Of a stretch of 9,846 nt of DNA, positions 1 through 7,630 are shown one piece after another. Below the pieces are notes generated by a model that saw only the letters and a program-made list of their open reading frames with translations, was not told the origin of the DNA and searched no databases. The stretch is from JANQUM01 sp047630355 (GTDB lineage: Bacteria; Bacteroidota; Bacteroidia; Cytophagales; Spirosomataceae), in NCBI GenBank assembly GCA_047630355.1, contig JBLHXN010000120.1, positions 1-9,846 on the forward strand, given 5' to 3'. The position numbers and the translations under genes are program-made. How positions within the stretch are numbered: the stretch's first letter is position 1; every line of letters begins with the position of its first letter.

Positions 1-857
1 GTTGGAGCTTGCCCCAAAGTACCTACCCCGTATTGGTTTTGAAGATCAGTCATGTCCCATGCTCTATCTACCGTATAGTTAGAGTTGTAAGATACGCCTA
101 TTCCCTTCTGGTTTTTTCCAGTTTTGGTAGTAATAAGTATTACACCATTTGCTGCTCTTGAACCGTAAAGTGCAGAAGCAGAGTTACCTTTCAATACAGA
201 GATATTGGCAATATCGTCAGGGTTAATGGCGGTAAGTCCGTCTCCATTATCATTTCCACCCCACATCCCAGCGTTTCCAAGGTTAGAGTTATCCATTGGT
301 ACACCGTTAATAACGTACAATGGCTGATCGTTGCCACTCAGTGAAGAACCTCCACGGATAACAACCCTACTAGAACCCGCAACACCCGTAGTTGGAGATG
401 ATACATTTACACCAGCAATTTTTCCGGTCAATGCATTTCCTAAGTTTGCAGTACGTGATTCTGTGAATTGATCACCATCTACCTGAGTTACTGAGTAGCC
501 CAAAGACTTTTTGCTTTTCTCAATACCAAAGGCAGTTACAACCACTTCTCCCAAAACCGCAGCGTCTTCTGCAAGTGTGACGTTCATCACGCTGCTGTTG
601 CTTACTGTTATGTTTTGAGTTTCAAAACCGATGTAACTGTAAGTTAATTCAGTACCTTTGTTTACACCAATGGTGTATTCTCCTTTGTCGTTAGTAATGG
701 TACCTTTAGTGGTACCCTTCACTGTTACATTTACACCATATAGTGCAGCTCCCGAGCCATCAGTAACTTTACCTTTCACGCTCATTTGCTGGGCAAATGT
801 TACCAGTGTAAAAAGTGTAAAGACTGACGTTAAAATCAATCGTAGTTTTTGTTTCAT
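1..857 (-). CDS. SusC/RagA-type TonB-dependent outer-membrane receptor, N-terminal part (cut by the window edge)
   Basis: An open frame runs leftward from ATG at 857 off the window edge, giving 285 codons with no stop. Residues 1-22 form a signal peptide (MKQK start, hydrophobic core, probable cleavage TFA-QQ). Residues about 27-98 look like the carboxypeptidase-regulatory-like beta-sandwich domain (GKVTDGSG, GVNVTVKGTT, YIGFE). Then comes EVVVTAFGI (104-112) and the plug domain, with typical SusC motifs NALTGKIAGV (141-150), VVIRGGSSLSG (165-175), PLYVINGVPMDN (179-190) and ALYGSRAANGVILITTKTG (229-247). The family imports oligosaccharides or other large nutrients across the outer membrane with TonB energy and a SusD lipoprotein partner, expected just outside the window. 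The substrate cannot be read from this part. The divergent ROK regulator suggests a sugar. The family is certain; the transported compound is unknown. Confidence 0.96.
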   Translation of the reverse strand, partial: MKQKLRLILTSVFTLFTLVTFAQQMSVKGKVTDGSGAALYGVNVTVKGTTKGTITNDKGEYTIGVNKGTELTYSYIGFETQNITVSNSSVMNVTLAEDAAVLGEVVVTAFGIEKSKKSLGYSVTQVDGDQFTESRTANLGNALTGKIAGVNVSSPTTGVAGSSRVVIRGGSSLSGNDQPLYVINGVPMDNSNLGNAGMWGGNDNGDGLTAINPDDIANISVLKGNSASALYGSRAANGVILITTKTGKNQKGIGVSYNSNYTVDRAWDMTDLQNQYGVGTLGQAP

Positions 858-1031
858 AAGTAATATTGGAATTAAGGTTAACAAATATATTTACAATACT
901 TTATATTTAAAGCTACGAATAGTACAATAGAAAATAAAATTGTTGCAAATAATAAAACAAATATAAAAGATTTTTTATATTTTTGGGCTATATATTAAAA
1001 TTATTTAAAAACGCATGGAACTTCTCTAAGA
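858..1031. promoter_or_regulatory. Divergent control region between the SusC-like gene and the ROK regulator
   Basis: This AT-rich 174-base gap must hold both promoters. On the minus strand TATATTTG, a match to the Bacteroidota -7 box TAnnTTTG, occurs at 889-882, about 25 bases before the receptor ATG, and again at 965-958. On the plus strand TATTTTTG occurs at 978-985, 46 bases before the regulator ATG. None has a convincing -33 TTG at the usual spacing. An inverted repeat CTTTA-N4-TAAAG lies at 899-912 and could be an operator. In such AT-rich DNA these matches are only suggestive. Confidence 0.35.
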
Positions 1032-2225
1032 ATGGAAATCGAAAGTATTAGTTCGCCGGACTTATCGGTTGTGGACAGAAAAAAACAACAGCACCTTAGA
1101 GCAATATTATGTAAGGCATACTTCAGTAATACATTTACTATATCTACTATTGCCAAGCATATTCATATTTCAATACCGTCAGCCACGAGTTATATAAATG
1201 AGTTAATTGATGTGGGTTGGCTGATTGAAGCAGTAGCAAAAGCCACTGCCTCTGGTCGCCGACCTTCTATGTTTAAGCTGAATCCTGCGAAGAAGAACTT
1301 TATAATAGTTGATATCAATACCCGTACAACTACTGTTTATTTAGTTGACTTATCGCACGAGATAAGAGCGAAGAGAGAAATACAGTTGGCTATTTCGGAA
1401 GCTACTTACCCGAATTTGCTACTCGGACAAGTTGAAGAATTAGTAAACGAATTTGGTTCTCCTTGGGCTATAGGCCTATCATCTCCTGGTTTAATACACA
1501 AGAAGAAAGAAGAAAACCTTACCTACACTAATCATAATGCCAACGGAATGTCTCTGACTCAATGGTTGGGAGAACAAACGGGAATCAAATCTTACCTGAT
1601 AAATGATACCAGAGCATCGCTGCTTGGTGAATATCATTTTGGGTACGTTAAGAAGAAAGAGAATGTAATTCTTCTGAACATGGATTGGGGTGTTGGGTTA
1701 GGAATCTTAGCGAACGGTAGCATCGTTGAGGGTGCGGATGGCTTTTCGGGAGAATTAGGGCACATTCAGGTAGAACCAAACGGAAAACTCTGTCACTGTG
1801 GTAAGATTGGCTGTCTTGATACTATTGCTTCGGCGTCTTCTATTCTTGCGAATGTGGTAGAAGGGCTGAATAATGGAGAAAAATCACTGCTTCAGGAGAA
1901 AAAAGAAGGAATAACCATTGACCACATTATTTGGGCAGTGAAACGCGGAGACTCGTTTGCCATATCTGTTGTAAATAATGCAGCTAATGAACTTGGGAAG
2001 GGATTAGCAGTTGTAATTCACCTACTGAATCCACAGACAATTATCATCGACGGAATTTTATCCAATATGGGGGACTTGATTACTTCCGCTATTAAGCAAG
2101 CCATAAACAAATATTGTATCAACGACTTTAAACAAGGATTAGATATTGTCGTTTCGCCTTTTGGGGACTTGTCGAAAGTTTACGGAACGGCATCTTACGT
2201 TTTTGATAAAATGATTTCACGTTAA
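1032..2225 (+). CDS. ROK-family transcriptional regulator (NagC/Mlc/XylR type)
   Basis: The protein has 397 residues, the usual length for ROK repressors with a DNA-binding domain. Residues about 20-82 form a winged helix-turn-helix (TISTIAKHIHISIPSATSYI, then the wing GRRPSMFKLN). The rest is the ROK fold. ND at 191-192 is the position of the sugar-kinase catalytic Asp. GFSGELGHI at 237-245 supplies sugar-contacting Glu241 and His243. Cys254, Cys256 and Cys261 (CHCGKIGC) form the ROK zinc site. The nucleotide-binding DxGxT motif is degraded to DINTR at 94-98, which favours a sugar-sensing regulator rather than a kinase. Known ROK regulators release DNA, or change affinity, on binding sugar or sugar phosphate. 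Divergence from the SusC-like receptor suggests control of that locus, which is inference. The start at 1032 is preceded by no clear ribosome binding site. Confidence 0.93.
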   Translation: MEIESISSPDLSVVDRKKQQHLRAILCKAYFSNTFTISTIAKHIHISIPSATSYINELIDVGWLIEAVAKATASGRRPSMFKLNPAKKNFIIVDINTRTTTVYLVDLSHEIRAKREIQLAISEATYPNLLLGQVEELVNEFGSPWAIGLSSPGLIHKKKEENLTYTNHNANGMSLTQWLGEQTGIKSYLINDTRASLLGEYHFGYVKKKENVILLNMDWGVGLGILANGSIVEGADGFSGELGHIQVEPNGKLCHCGKIGCLDTIASASSILANVVEGLNNGEKSLLQEKKEGITIDHIIWAVKRGDSFAISVVNNAANELGKGLAVVIHLLNPQTIIIDGILSNMGDLITSAIKQAINKYCINDFKQGLDIVVSPFGDLSKVYGTASYVFDKMISR

Positions 2226-2251
2226 AAATTTACTTACCCCTAAATAAACCA

Positions 2252-2291
2252 AACCCCCAAATGGCATCAGCCATAAGGGGGTTATTTTTTT
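2252..2291. terminator. Hairpin terminator between convergent genes
   Basis: AACCCCC (2252-2258) pairs with GGGGGTT (2277-2283). Inside, ATGGC (2261-2265) pairs with GCCAT (2270-2274) around an ATCA loop, with AA opposite AA between the two stems. An A and seven T follow on the plus strand, the form of a Rho-independent terminator for the ROK gene, whose stop is 26 bases before. Read on the minus strand the stem is followed by TTTGGTTTATTT, so it may also end the convergent fadD transcript. Confidence 0.9.
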
Positions 2292-2307
2292 GTGGTAAAA
2301 AGTGGTT

Positions 2308-4005
2308 TTACTCGTCACGCAACGCCCGACGAAGAATTTTACCCACATTAGTCTTCGGTAATTCATCCCGAAACTCAACATGCTTCGGACGCTTATAACC
2401 TGTTAAATTCTCAATGCAATACGCTTTGATCTGTTCAGCGGTAAGAGTGGGGTCTTTCCTAACAACAAAAATCTTTACTGCTTCGGTTGATTTTTGATCG
2501 GGAACTCCAACGCACGCAATTTCTAAAACGCCGGGCATACTTGCTACCACGTCTTCAATTTCGTTTGGATAAACGTTGAAACCAGAAACCAGAATCATAT
2601 CTTTTTTACGGTCAACGATTCGGAAGAAACCGTCTTCGTCCATAATTCCAATGTCACCCGTTTTGAACCACTCTCGTCCATCAGCGGGATCAGTGTACAT
2701 TACTTCTGCGGTTTCTTCAGGACGGTTGTAATAACCTTTCATTACTTGCGGACCGTTGGCACAAATTTCGCCGCGTTCTCCGGTTGCCGCCCATTCTCCT
2801 TCTTCGGTCATAATCTTGATGTCAGTACTTGGCCACGGAATACCAATTGTTCCGACGCGGTTTTCTCCGATTAAAGGATTTGATGTAAGCACCGGTGATG
2901 TTTCTGATAATCCGTAACCCTCGGCGGGAAGATTTCCGGTTAGGTCCTTCCATTTTGTGGCAACGGCTTTTTGAAGTGCCATTCCTCCGGCGGAGGTAAT
3001 CACTAATTTACTGAAATCAACTTCGCCTATTTTCGGGTGATTTAATAAACCGTTATATAACGTATTCACTCCCGTGAAAACGTGTGGCGGATATTTCTTC
3101 AAATCTTTAATAAATGCATCCATATCACGCGGATTGGTGATGAGTAAATTCATCGTACCGGTTTTTAACGCCGTTAGTGCATTCACGGTTAATGCGTAAA
3201 TATGGTACAAAGGAAGAGCAGCTACCACTACCGGTTTTTCGTCTGTAATTTGGTCGGTCAATATTCCCTGCCAAGCTTCATTTGCCTGAAGGTTTGAAAC
3301 CACATTTCGGTGAGTCAGCATTGCACCTTTAGATACTCCGGTGGTTCCGCCGGTGTATTGGATAAACGCTAAATCGTTGCTCTTAAGCGTTGGCTTTTTG
3401 TAAGTCAACGATGCTCCCTGCGAAATGGCATCCGATAACTTCTCTGCCGACGGTAAATTAAAGTCCGGCACCATTTTCTTTACTTTCTTGACCACGAAGT
3501 TAACGATGTGCTTCTTCGGGAAACCCAACATATCACCCAATTGGGTTAAGAATACGTGTTCAATATTTGTGTCTTTTATTATCTTATCGAGCTGTGCGGC
3601 GAAGTTCTCCACAATAATAATGGCTTTCGCTCCCGAATCTGTGAATTGGTGCTTCATTTCCCGTGGCGTATAAAGCGGGTTGGTATTCACTACTGTCAAT
3701 CCTGCTCTTACCGCTCCAAACATTACAACCGGGTATTGCAGACAATTAGGCATCTGAATTGCGATGCGATCGCCTTTCTTTAGACCTTTGTGTTGTAAAT
3801 AGGCAGCAAACTGCTTTGATAGTTTATCTACTTCGCCGAAGGTAATTTCTTTACCCATATTAGCGTACGCCGATTTATTGGCAAATTTCTGAAAACCCTC
3901 ATCCATCAATTCTATAAGAGAAGGGTAAGCATCCGCATCAATTTCGTACGGAATCCCTTCAGGATAGTGTTGTAGCCAAAGGTGTTTATCTTTAGTAGTA
4001 GTCAT
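2308..4005 (-). CDS. fadD: Long-chain fatty acid--CoA ligase (FadD)
   Basis: This adenylate-forming enzyme activates fatty acids to acyl-CoA using ATP, for beta-oxidation or lipid synthesis. I choose ATG at 4005 (MTTTKDKHLW), giving 565 residues, close to E. coli FadD. The frame stays open to an ATG at 4059, but the 18 extra residues do not look like the family. The P-loop YTGGTTGVSKGAMLTHRN spans 217-234 and the adenine motif EGYGLSETSP 362-371. The fatty-acyl-CoA synthetase signature, from TGDIGIMDEDGFF through RKKDMILVSGFNVYPNEIE, covers 449-485, and the catalytic C-terminal lysine sits in GKILRR (Lys556). All key motifs are intact. It lies 103 bases downstream of kdsA on the same strand, so co-transcription is possible but not required. 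No membrane segment or signal peptide is evident. Confidence 0.95.
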   Translation of the reverse strand: MTTTKDKHLWLQHYPEGIPYEIDADAYPSLIELMDEGFQKFANKSAYANMGKEITFGEVDKLSKQFAAYLQHKGLKKGDRIAIQMPNCLQYPVVMFGAVRAGLTVVNTNPLYTPREMKHQFTDSGAKAIIIVENFAAQLDKIIKDTNIEHVFLTQLGDMLGFPKKHIVNFVVKKVKKMVPDFNLPSAEKLSDAISQGASLTYKKPTLKSNDLAFIQYTGGTTGVSKGAMLTHRNVVSNLQANEAWQGILTDQITDEKPVVVAALPLYHIYALTVNALTALKTGTMNLLITNPRDMDAFIKDLKKYPPHVFTGVNTLYNGLLNHPKIGEVDFSKLVITSAGGMALQKAVATKWKDLTGNLPAEGYGLSETSPVLTSNPLIGENRVGTIGIPWPSTDIKIMTEEGEWAATGERGEICANGPQVMKGYYNRPEETAEVMYTDPADGREWFKTGDIGIMDEDGFFRIVDRKKDMILVSGFNVYPNEIEDVVASMPGVLEIACVGVPDQKSTEAVKIFVVRKDPTLTAEQIKAYCIENLTGYKRPKHVEFRDELPKTNVGKILRRALRDE

Positions 4006-4108
4006 ATTGAGTTTAATGGTTATAGTTGATAAAGTAAACTTTTTGACGTAAAAGTACAATTACTATTACAAATTCTAAAAAGATAAGCACATAATCAATG
4101 AGCTAATT

Positions 4109-4927
4109 TCAGTGAAAGGAGTTTACCGTTTCACGCAGTGCAGCGAGTCTTTTTAGTAAAGGTTGCAGTTGATTAAGTGGCAACATATTAGCTCCGTCAG
4201 ATTTTGCTTCGCTTGGGTTGGGATGAGTTTCGATGAAAAGCCCTTCCGTCCCTACTGATATTGCCGCCCGGGCAATAGTTTCAATTAATCGGGGCCTCCC
4301 GCCCGTAACACCTGATGACTGATTTGGTTGTTGTAGTGAATGAGTGCAATCCATGACGATAGGAACGCCAAATTCTTGCATAGAAATGATATTCCGATAA
4401 TCAACGACTAACTCAGAGTAACCAAATGAGTTTCCCCGCTCAGTAAGAATAGTCACTGCTTCGGGGTTTGTATCTAATATTTTCTCAACGGCGAAGCCCA
4501 TACTTTGCCCCGACATAAATTGACCCTTCTTTATATTTACCACTTTTCCGGTTTTTGCGGCGGCTTCCAAAAGTTCGGTTTGGCGACAAAGAAAAGCGGG
4601 GATTTGTAAACAATCAACGTACTCAGCAGCAAGGGCGGCTTCGTGGGTTTCGTGAATGTCAGTTATAGTAGGGACGTTAAACGTTTCTCCGATTTCTTTT
4701 AAAATCTTTAAAGCTTTTTCGTCGCCGATTCCGGTAAAGCTATCCTTTTTTGTGCGGTTAGCTTTTCGGTAACTTCCTTTAAAAATGTAGGGAATACCAA
4801 GCTTATCGGTTATACTTACAATCTCTTCGGCAATCTTCATTGCCATGTCGCGGCTTTCAATGGCACACGGCCCGGCGATAAGAAAAAATTGGTTAGCAGT
4901 GTTAGGGCGAAGACGAGGAATGTTCAT
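4109..4927 (-). CDS. kdsA: 3-deoxy-8-phosphooctulonate (Kdo-8-phosphate) synthase, metal-dependent type
   Basis: This enzyme condenses arabinose 5-phosphate with phosphoenolpyruvate to make Kdo-8-phosphate for the lipopolysaccharide core, in the cytoplasm. The 272 residues match full family length. Visible motifs are AGPCAIES (18-25), FKGSYRKANRTK (49-60), ITDIHE (88-93), CRQTELL (114-120), NIKKGQF (131-137), TERGNSFGY (162-170), DCTHSLQQP (193-201) and FIETHPNP (231-238). Cys21, His196, Glu233 and Asp244 line up with the metal ligands Cys11, His185, Glu222 and Asp233 of the Aquifex aeolicus enzyme. E. coli KdsA instead has Asn at the Cys position, so this copy belongs to the metal-dependent class. 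It is divergent from acpP across 140 bases. Other kds or lpx genes are not beside it. Confidence 0.97.
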   Translation of the reverse strand: MNIPRLRPNTANQFFLIAGPCAIESRDMAMKIAEEIVSITDKLGIPYIFKGSYRKANRTKKDSFTGIGDEKALKILKEIGETFNVPTITDIHETHEAALAAEYVDCLQIPAFLCRQTELLEAAAKTGKVVNIKKGQFMSGQSMGFAVEKILDTNPEAVTILTERGNSFGYSELVVDYRNIISMQEFGVPIVMDCTHSLQQPNQSSGVTGGRPRLIETIARAAISVGTEGLFIETHPNPSEAKSDGANMLPLNQLQPLLKRLAALRETVNSFH

Positions 4928-4986
4928 TTGCAGTTTTTGTATATGTTTTTAACTAAGTGTGTAATTTGATGACATTGCGGGCTATT

Positions 4987-4994
4987 CAAAAATA
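4987..4994 (-). promoter_or_regulatory. Candidate -7 box for kdsA
   Basis: The minus strand reads TATTTTTG here, a full match to TAnnTTTG, about 60 bases before the kdsA start. No TTG is present at the expected -33 position, so the call rests on one box only. Confidence 0.35.
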
Positions 4995-5006
4995 TAAGAT
5001 GGGTTT

Positions 5007-5037
5007 TTGCTGGTTTCGCTTAAAATCGCGTTCTTTG
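5007..5037 (+). promoter_or_regulatory. Candidate Bacteroidota-type promoter for acpP
   Basis: TTG (5007-5009, in a run TTTTTG) is followed after exactly 20 bases by GTTCTTTG (5030-5037) and then CAC. The TTTG core and spacing fit the Bacteroidota primary-sigma promoter, but the leading TA is replaced by GT. Transcription would start near 5043-5045, leaving a leader of about 25 bases before the acpP ATG. Confidence 0.5.
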
Positions 5038-5067
5038 CACAGTTTTTCACCAAAAATTTAAACCACA

Positions 5068-5307
5068 ATGTCAGACATTGCATCAAAAGTAACGAAAATA
5101 ATCGTAGAGAAATTAGGCGTTGACGAATCAGAAGTAACAACAGAGGCCTCGTTCACGAACGATCTTGGTGCTGATTCACTTGATACAGTTGAGCTTATCA
5201 TGGAGTTTGAAAAAGAGTTTGAAGTTTCAATTCCAGATGATCAAGCTGAGAATATTCAAACTGTAGGTCAGGCAATTACTTATTTACAGGAAAATTCAGC
5301 GAAGTAA
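5068..5307 (+). CDS. acpP: Acyl carrier protein
   Basis: This small acidic carrier holds growing fatty-acid chains as thioesters on a 4'-phosphopantetheine arm. The 79 residues are full family length. The attachment serine is Ser37 in the conserved GADSLDTVELIMEFE (34-48), and the helix containing EFEVSIPDDQAENIQTVGQA is typical of the family. The ATG at 5068 is preceded by AAATTTAAACCACA without a Shine-Dalgarno sequence, as is common in Bacteroidota. It lies upstream of fabF on the same strand. The 220-base gap with a terminator-like hairpin suggests that acpP, needed in large amounts, is made partly from its own short transcript; this is inference. Confidence 0.98.
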   Translation: MSDIASKVTKIIVEKLGVDESEVTTEASFTNDLGADSLDTVELIMEFEKEFEVSIPDDQAENIQTVGQAITYLQENSAK

Positions 5308-5320
5308 TTTGAAATTACTT
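5302..5320. repeat. Perfect inverted repeat over the acpP stop codon
   Basis: AAGTAATTT (5302-5310) and AAATTACTT (5312-5320) are exact reverse complements around a single G, and the acpP stop codon TAA (5305-5307) is inside the left arm. In RNA it could form an eight-base-pair stem with a three-base loop. It is AT-rich and followed only by TCTT, so it is a weak terminator at best. It could also protect the 3' end or be a protein-binding site. Confidence 0.6.
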
Positions 5321-5328
5321 TCTTAACC

Positions 5329-5390
5329 AAGTTCAATGTTCTTTTACTGATTCCTACATTAATGGTCAGTTATTGAGCATTGAACTTTTT
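5329..5390 (+). terminator. Long hairpin with T-run downstream of acpP (terminator or attenuator)
   Basis: AAGTTCAATG (5329-5338) is the exact reverse complement of CATTGAACTT (5378-5387). The RNA stem extends three more pairs inward with one G-U wobble. An inner stem ACTGA (5346-5350) / TCAGT (5366-5370) can form in the loop. The right arm runs into TTTTT (5386-5390) followed by ATCTTT. The shape fits an intrinsic terminator or partial attenuator between acpP and fabF, but the GC content of the stem is low. A processing hairpin is the alternative. The rest of the gap, to 5527, shows no convincing promoter. Confidence 0.6.
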
Positions 5391-5527
5391 ATCTTTACAG
5401 GTAAAGGCTACTTTGCTTTTCATTATTTTGATTAGTGTTGTATTCAATCTAAAGTAAATGATATTGAGTTTGTGGAGAAATCCAATATCTCATATCTACT
5501 ACCTAACATCTACTTAACAGGTTTAAT

Positions 5528-6775
5528 ATGTCTATAAAACGAGTTGTTGTAACAGGTATCGGTGCGTTAACGCCAATTGGTAATACCGCAGAAGAGTTTT
5601 GGCAAGGTCTTGTAAATGGCGTTAGTGGAGCGGGGAAAATAACCCGGTTCAACGCTGATTTATTTAAAACACAATTTGCCTGTGAATTAAAAAACTTTAC
5701 TGTTACTGATTTCATCCCGAGGCAAGATGCCCGAAAAATGGATTTGTTCACGCAGTTTGGTGTAGTAGTAGCAAACGAGGCGATTGCTGATGCAAACCTC
5801 GATGATGAATCAATTGACAAACGCAAAGTAGGAGTAATCTGGGGTTCTGGAATTGGTGGTCTTGAAACCTTCGAGAAAGAAGTAATTAACTTTACGGAAG
5901 GAAACGGTACACCACGGTTTAACCCTTTCTTTATTCCTAAAATGATTGCTGATAGTGCTTCGGGACAAATTTCGATTCAACACGGTTACTTAGGACCAAA
6001 CTATGTAACCGTATCTGCTTGTGCATCAGCCAACAATGCAGTAATAGACGCTTTTAATTATATTCGTTTGGGACGCATGAATGCCTGCGTTACCGGAGGT
6101 TCGGAAGCTGCTATTACGCAGGCCGGAATTGGCGGATTTAATGCTTTACGAGCTCTCTCTGAAAGAAATGACGATCCTGAAACTGCCTCCCGCCCGTACG
6201 ATAAAGACCGCGATGGTTTTGTTTTGGGTGAAGGTGGCGGTGCCATGATATTAGAAGAATATGAACACGCGAAAGCTCGCGGAGCAAAAATATATTGTGA
6301 ACTAATTGGCGGTGGTTTTTCTTCGGATGCTTACCACATTACCGCTCCGCACCCTGAAGGTTACGGAGCATTTTTGTCGATGCAAGATGCGTTGGAAGAT
6401 GCTGGAATTGCTCCCGAAGACGTAGATTATATCAACACCCACGGTACGTCAACGGGGCTTGGAGATCCACAAGAGATAAAAGCAATTGAGAAATTATTCG
6501 GTGACCATGCTTACAAGATGAGCGTTAGTTCTACTAAATCTATGACGGGTCATTTGCTCGGTGGGGCCGGAGCGGTAGAGTCTGTAGCGGCTATTTTGGC
6601 GATGCAACATCAAACTGTGCCTCCAACAATAAACTTATTCAACGTGGATGAAGTAATTGATCCACGCATTGATTTGACTCCCAATAAAGCGAAAGAAAGA
6701 GAAATAAAAGTGGTTCTCAGTAACTGCTTTGGCTTTGGAGGTCATAATGCTTCATTAATATTTAAAAAAGTATAA
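5528..6775 (+). CDS. fabF: Beta-ketoacyl-[acyl carrier protein] synthase II
   Basis: This condensing enzyme extends acyl-ACP with malonyl-ACP in fatty-acid elongation. The 415 residues match FabF. The Cys-His-His triad is intact: Cys165 in TVSACASA (161-168), His305 in NTHGTSTGLGDP (303-314) and His342 in KSMTGHLLGGAGAVE (337-351), with the conserved Lys337. The C-terminal glycine loop SNCFGFGGHNAS (398-409) is present, as is the N-terminal RVVVTGIGALTPIG (5-18). The start ATG at 5528 gives the standard MSIKRVVVTG. It sits downstream of its carrier protein acpP and one base before a possible GTG start of rnc, an arrangement seen across Bacteroidota and Firmicutes. FabB is less likely given the length and sequence. 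Confidence 0.97.
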   Translation: MSIKRVVVTGIGALTPIGNTAEEFWQGLVNGVSGAGKITRFNADLFKTQFACELKNFTVTDFIPRQDARKMDLFTQFGVVVANEAIADANLDDESIDKRKVGVIWGSGIGGLETFEKEVINFTEGNGTPRFNPFFIPKMIADSASGQISIQHGYLGPNYVTVSACASANNAVIDAFNYIRLGRMNACVTGGSEAAITQAGIGGFNALRALSERNDDPETASRPYDKDRDGFVLGEGGGAMILEEYEHAKARGAKIYCELIGGGFSSDAYHITAPHPEGYGAFLSMQDALEDAGIAPEDVDYINTHGTSTGLGDPQEIKAIEKLFGDHAYKMSVSSTKSMTGHLLGGAGAVESVAAILAMQHQTVPPTINLFNVDEVIDPRIDLTPNKAKEREIKVVLSNCFGFGGHNASLIFKKV

Positions 6776-6782
6776 GGTGGTA

Positions 6783-7520
6783 ATGGCGGTAGGTGAAACA
6801 ATAATTAGTTATTTCAGGTCAACTCCCGAGGAAAAAGAGTTTCGAAAAGCAATCGAGCAAATTATTCGTGATAAACCAAAGAATATCTTACTCTATTCGC
6901 TTGCCTTTCGTCATACCTCTGCTTCTAAGAAGACCTCAATAGAAGGATTCAAAGAGTCAAACGAAAGGTTAGAGTACTTAGGAGACTCAGTCTTGGGAAT
7001 GATTGTGGCAGAATATCTTTTTAAAAAATATCCCTTTAAAGACGAAGGTTTTTTGACGGAAATTCGTTCTCGGATTGTAAATCGTGAATCGCTGAATCAA
7101 GTTGCCCGAAAAGCGGGCTTGGATAAACTAATCCGTTTTGAAGGAGCGAGAAATCACCGCCGAACTTCCATGTACGGAGATGCCATGGAAGCTCTCATCG
7201 GAGCAATTTACCTTGATCGGGGCTTTCGGTTCACAAAGAAATTCATTGTCACTACGTTGATTCCGAACTACTTTGATATTGACGAATTAATCAAAAATAA
7301 CACTAACTTTAAGAGTATTTTACTCAGCTGGGGACAGCAGGAAAACGTTTCTGTTGATTTTACAATCGTGAAAGAAAACGGCGATTACCACAATCGGGAG
7401 TTCATTGCGGAAGTAACCGTAAACGACGAAAAAATAAGTACGGGTGGCGGCTGGAACAAGAAAAAAGCCGAGCAAGAAGCCGCTAGGAGAGCGTGCGAGC
7501 AGTTGAAAATTGAAGTTTAG
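6783..7520 (+). CDS. rnc: Ribonuclease III
   Basis: This double-strand-specific endoribonuclease processes rRNA precursors and structured mRNAs. From ATG 6783 it has 245 residues. The family signature NERLEYLGDSVL (60-71) contains Glu61, Glu64 and Asp68. The second active-site motif GDAMEALIGAIYLD (132-145) has Asp133 and Glu136, aligning with E. coli Asp114 and Glu117. Residues about 175-241 form the double-stranded-RNA-binding domain, ending in GGGWNKKKAEQEAARRACEQ (221-240). An alternative GTG start at 6777, two codons earlier, lies one base after the fabF stop. Either start implies tight coupling and a shared transcript with fabF. A long spacer (EGFKESN region, 54-60) before the catalytic signature is usual in this phylum. 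Confidence 0.96.
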   Translation: MAVGETIISYFRSTPEEKEFRKAIEQIIRDKPKNILLYSLAFRHTSASKKTSIEGFKESNERLEYLGDSVLGMIVAEYLFKKYPFKDEGFLTEIRSRIVNRESLNQVARKAGLDKLIRFEGARNHRRTSMYGDAMEALIGAIYLDRGFRFTKKFIVTTLIPNYFDIDELIKNNTNFKSILLSWGQQENVSVDFTIVKENGDYHNREFIAEVTVNDEKISTGGGWNKKKAEQEAARRACEQLKIEV

Positions 7521-7630
7521 GCTATTAGTCCTCTGTTTTTTTTAGTTTTATGTTTTTGGTTTGGGATGCTGTTATTTGGTCAAAACCAACTTTTCCCTGA
7601 TTTTGAATTCAACGTGGATTGTAATAAATT
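7521..7630. other. Non-coding stretch after rnc
   Basis: No gene is visible here. There is a run of eight T at 7536-7543 shortly after the rnc stop, without a stem before it. A weak inverted repeat TTGGTTT (7556-7562) / AAACCAA (7583-7589) is followed by CTTTTCCC. One of these may end the fabF-rnc transcript, but neither is a clear intrinsic terminator. Confidence 0.3.

Noticed and set aside
658..930. Plus-strand 90-codon open frame opposite the SusC-like gene
   Set aside because: It is antisense to a clearly conserved coding sequence and has no family-like features.
1015..1029. Four-codon upstream frame (MELL-stop) ending two bases before the ROK start
   Set aside because: A chance ATG in front of a gene is common, and nothing suggests a regulatory leader peptide.
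4049..4072. TTTG and TACTTTTA boxes before fadD on the minus strand
   Set aside because: The gap is only 12 bases against about 20 expected, and the final G is missing.
5438..5472. Promoter-like boxes TTG and TGAGTTTG before fabF
   Set aside because: The spacing is 24 bases and the TA of the -7 box is altered, which is too weak to call in AT-rich DNA.
5503..5826. Minus-strand 107-codon open frame opposite the start of fabF
   Set aside because: It is a mirror of the strongly conserved fabF reading frame, with low-complexity composition.
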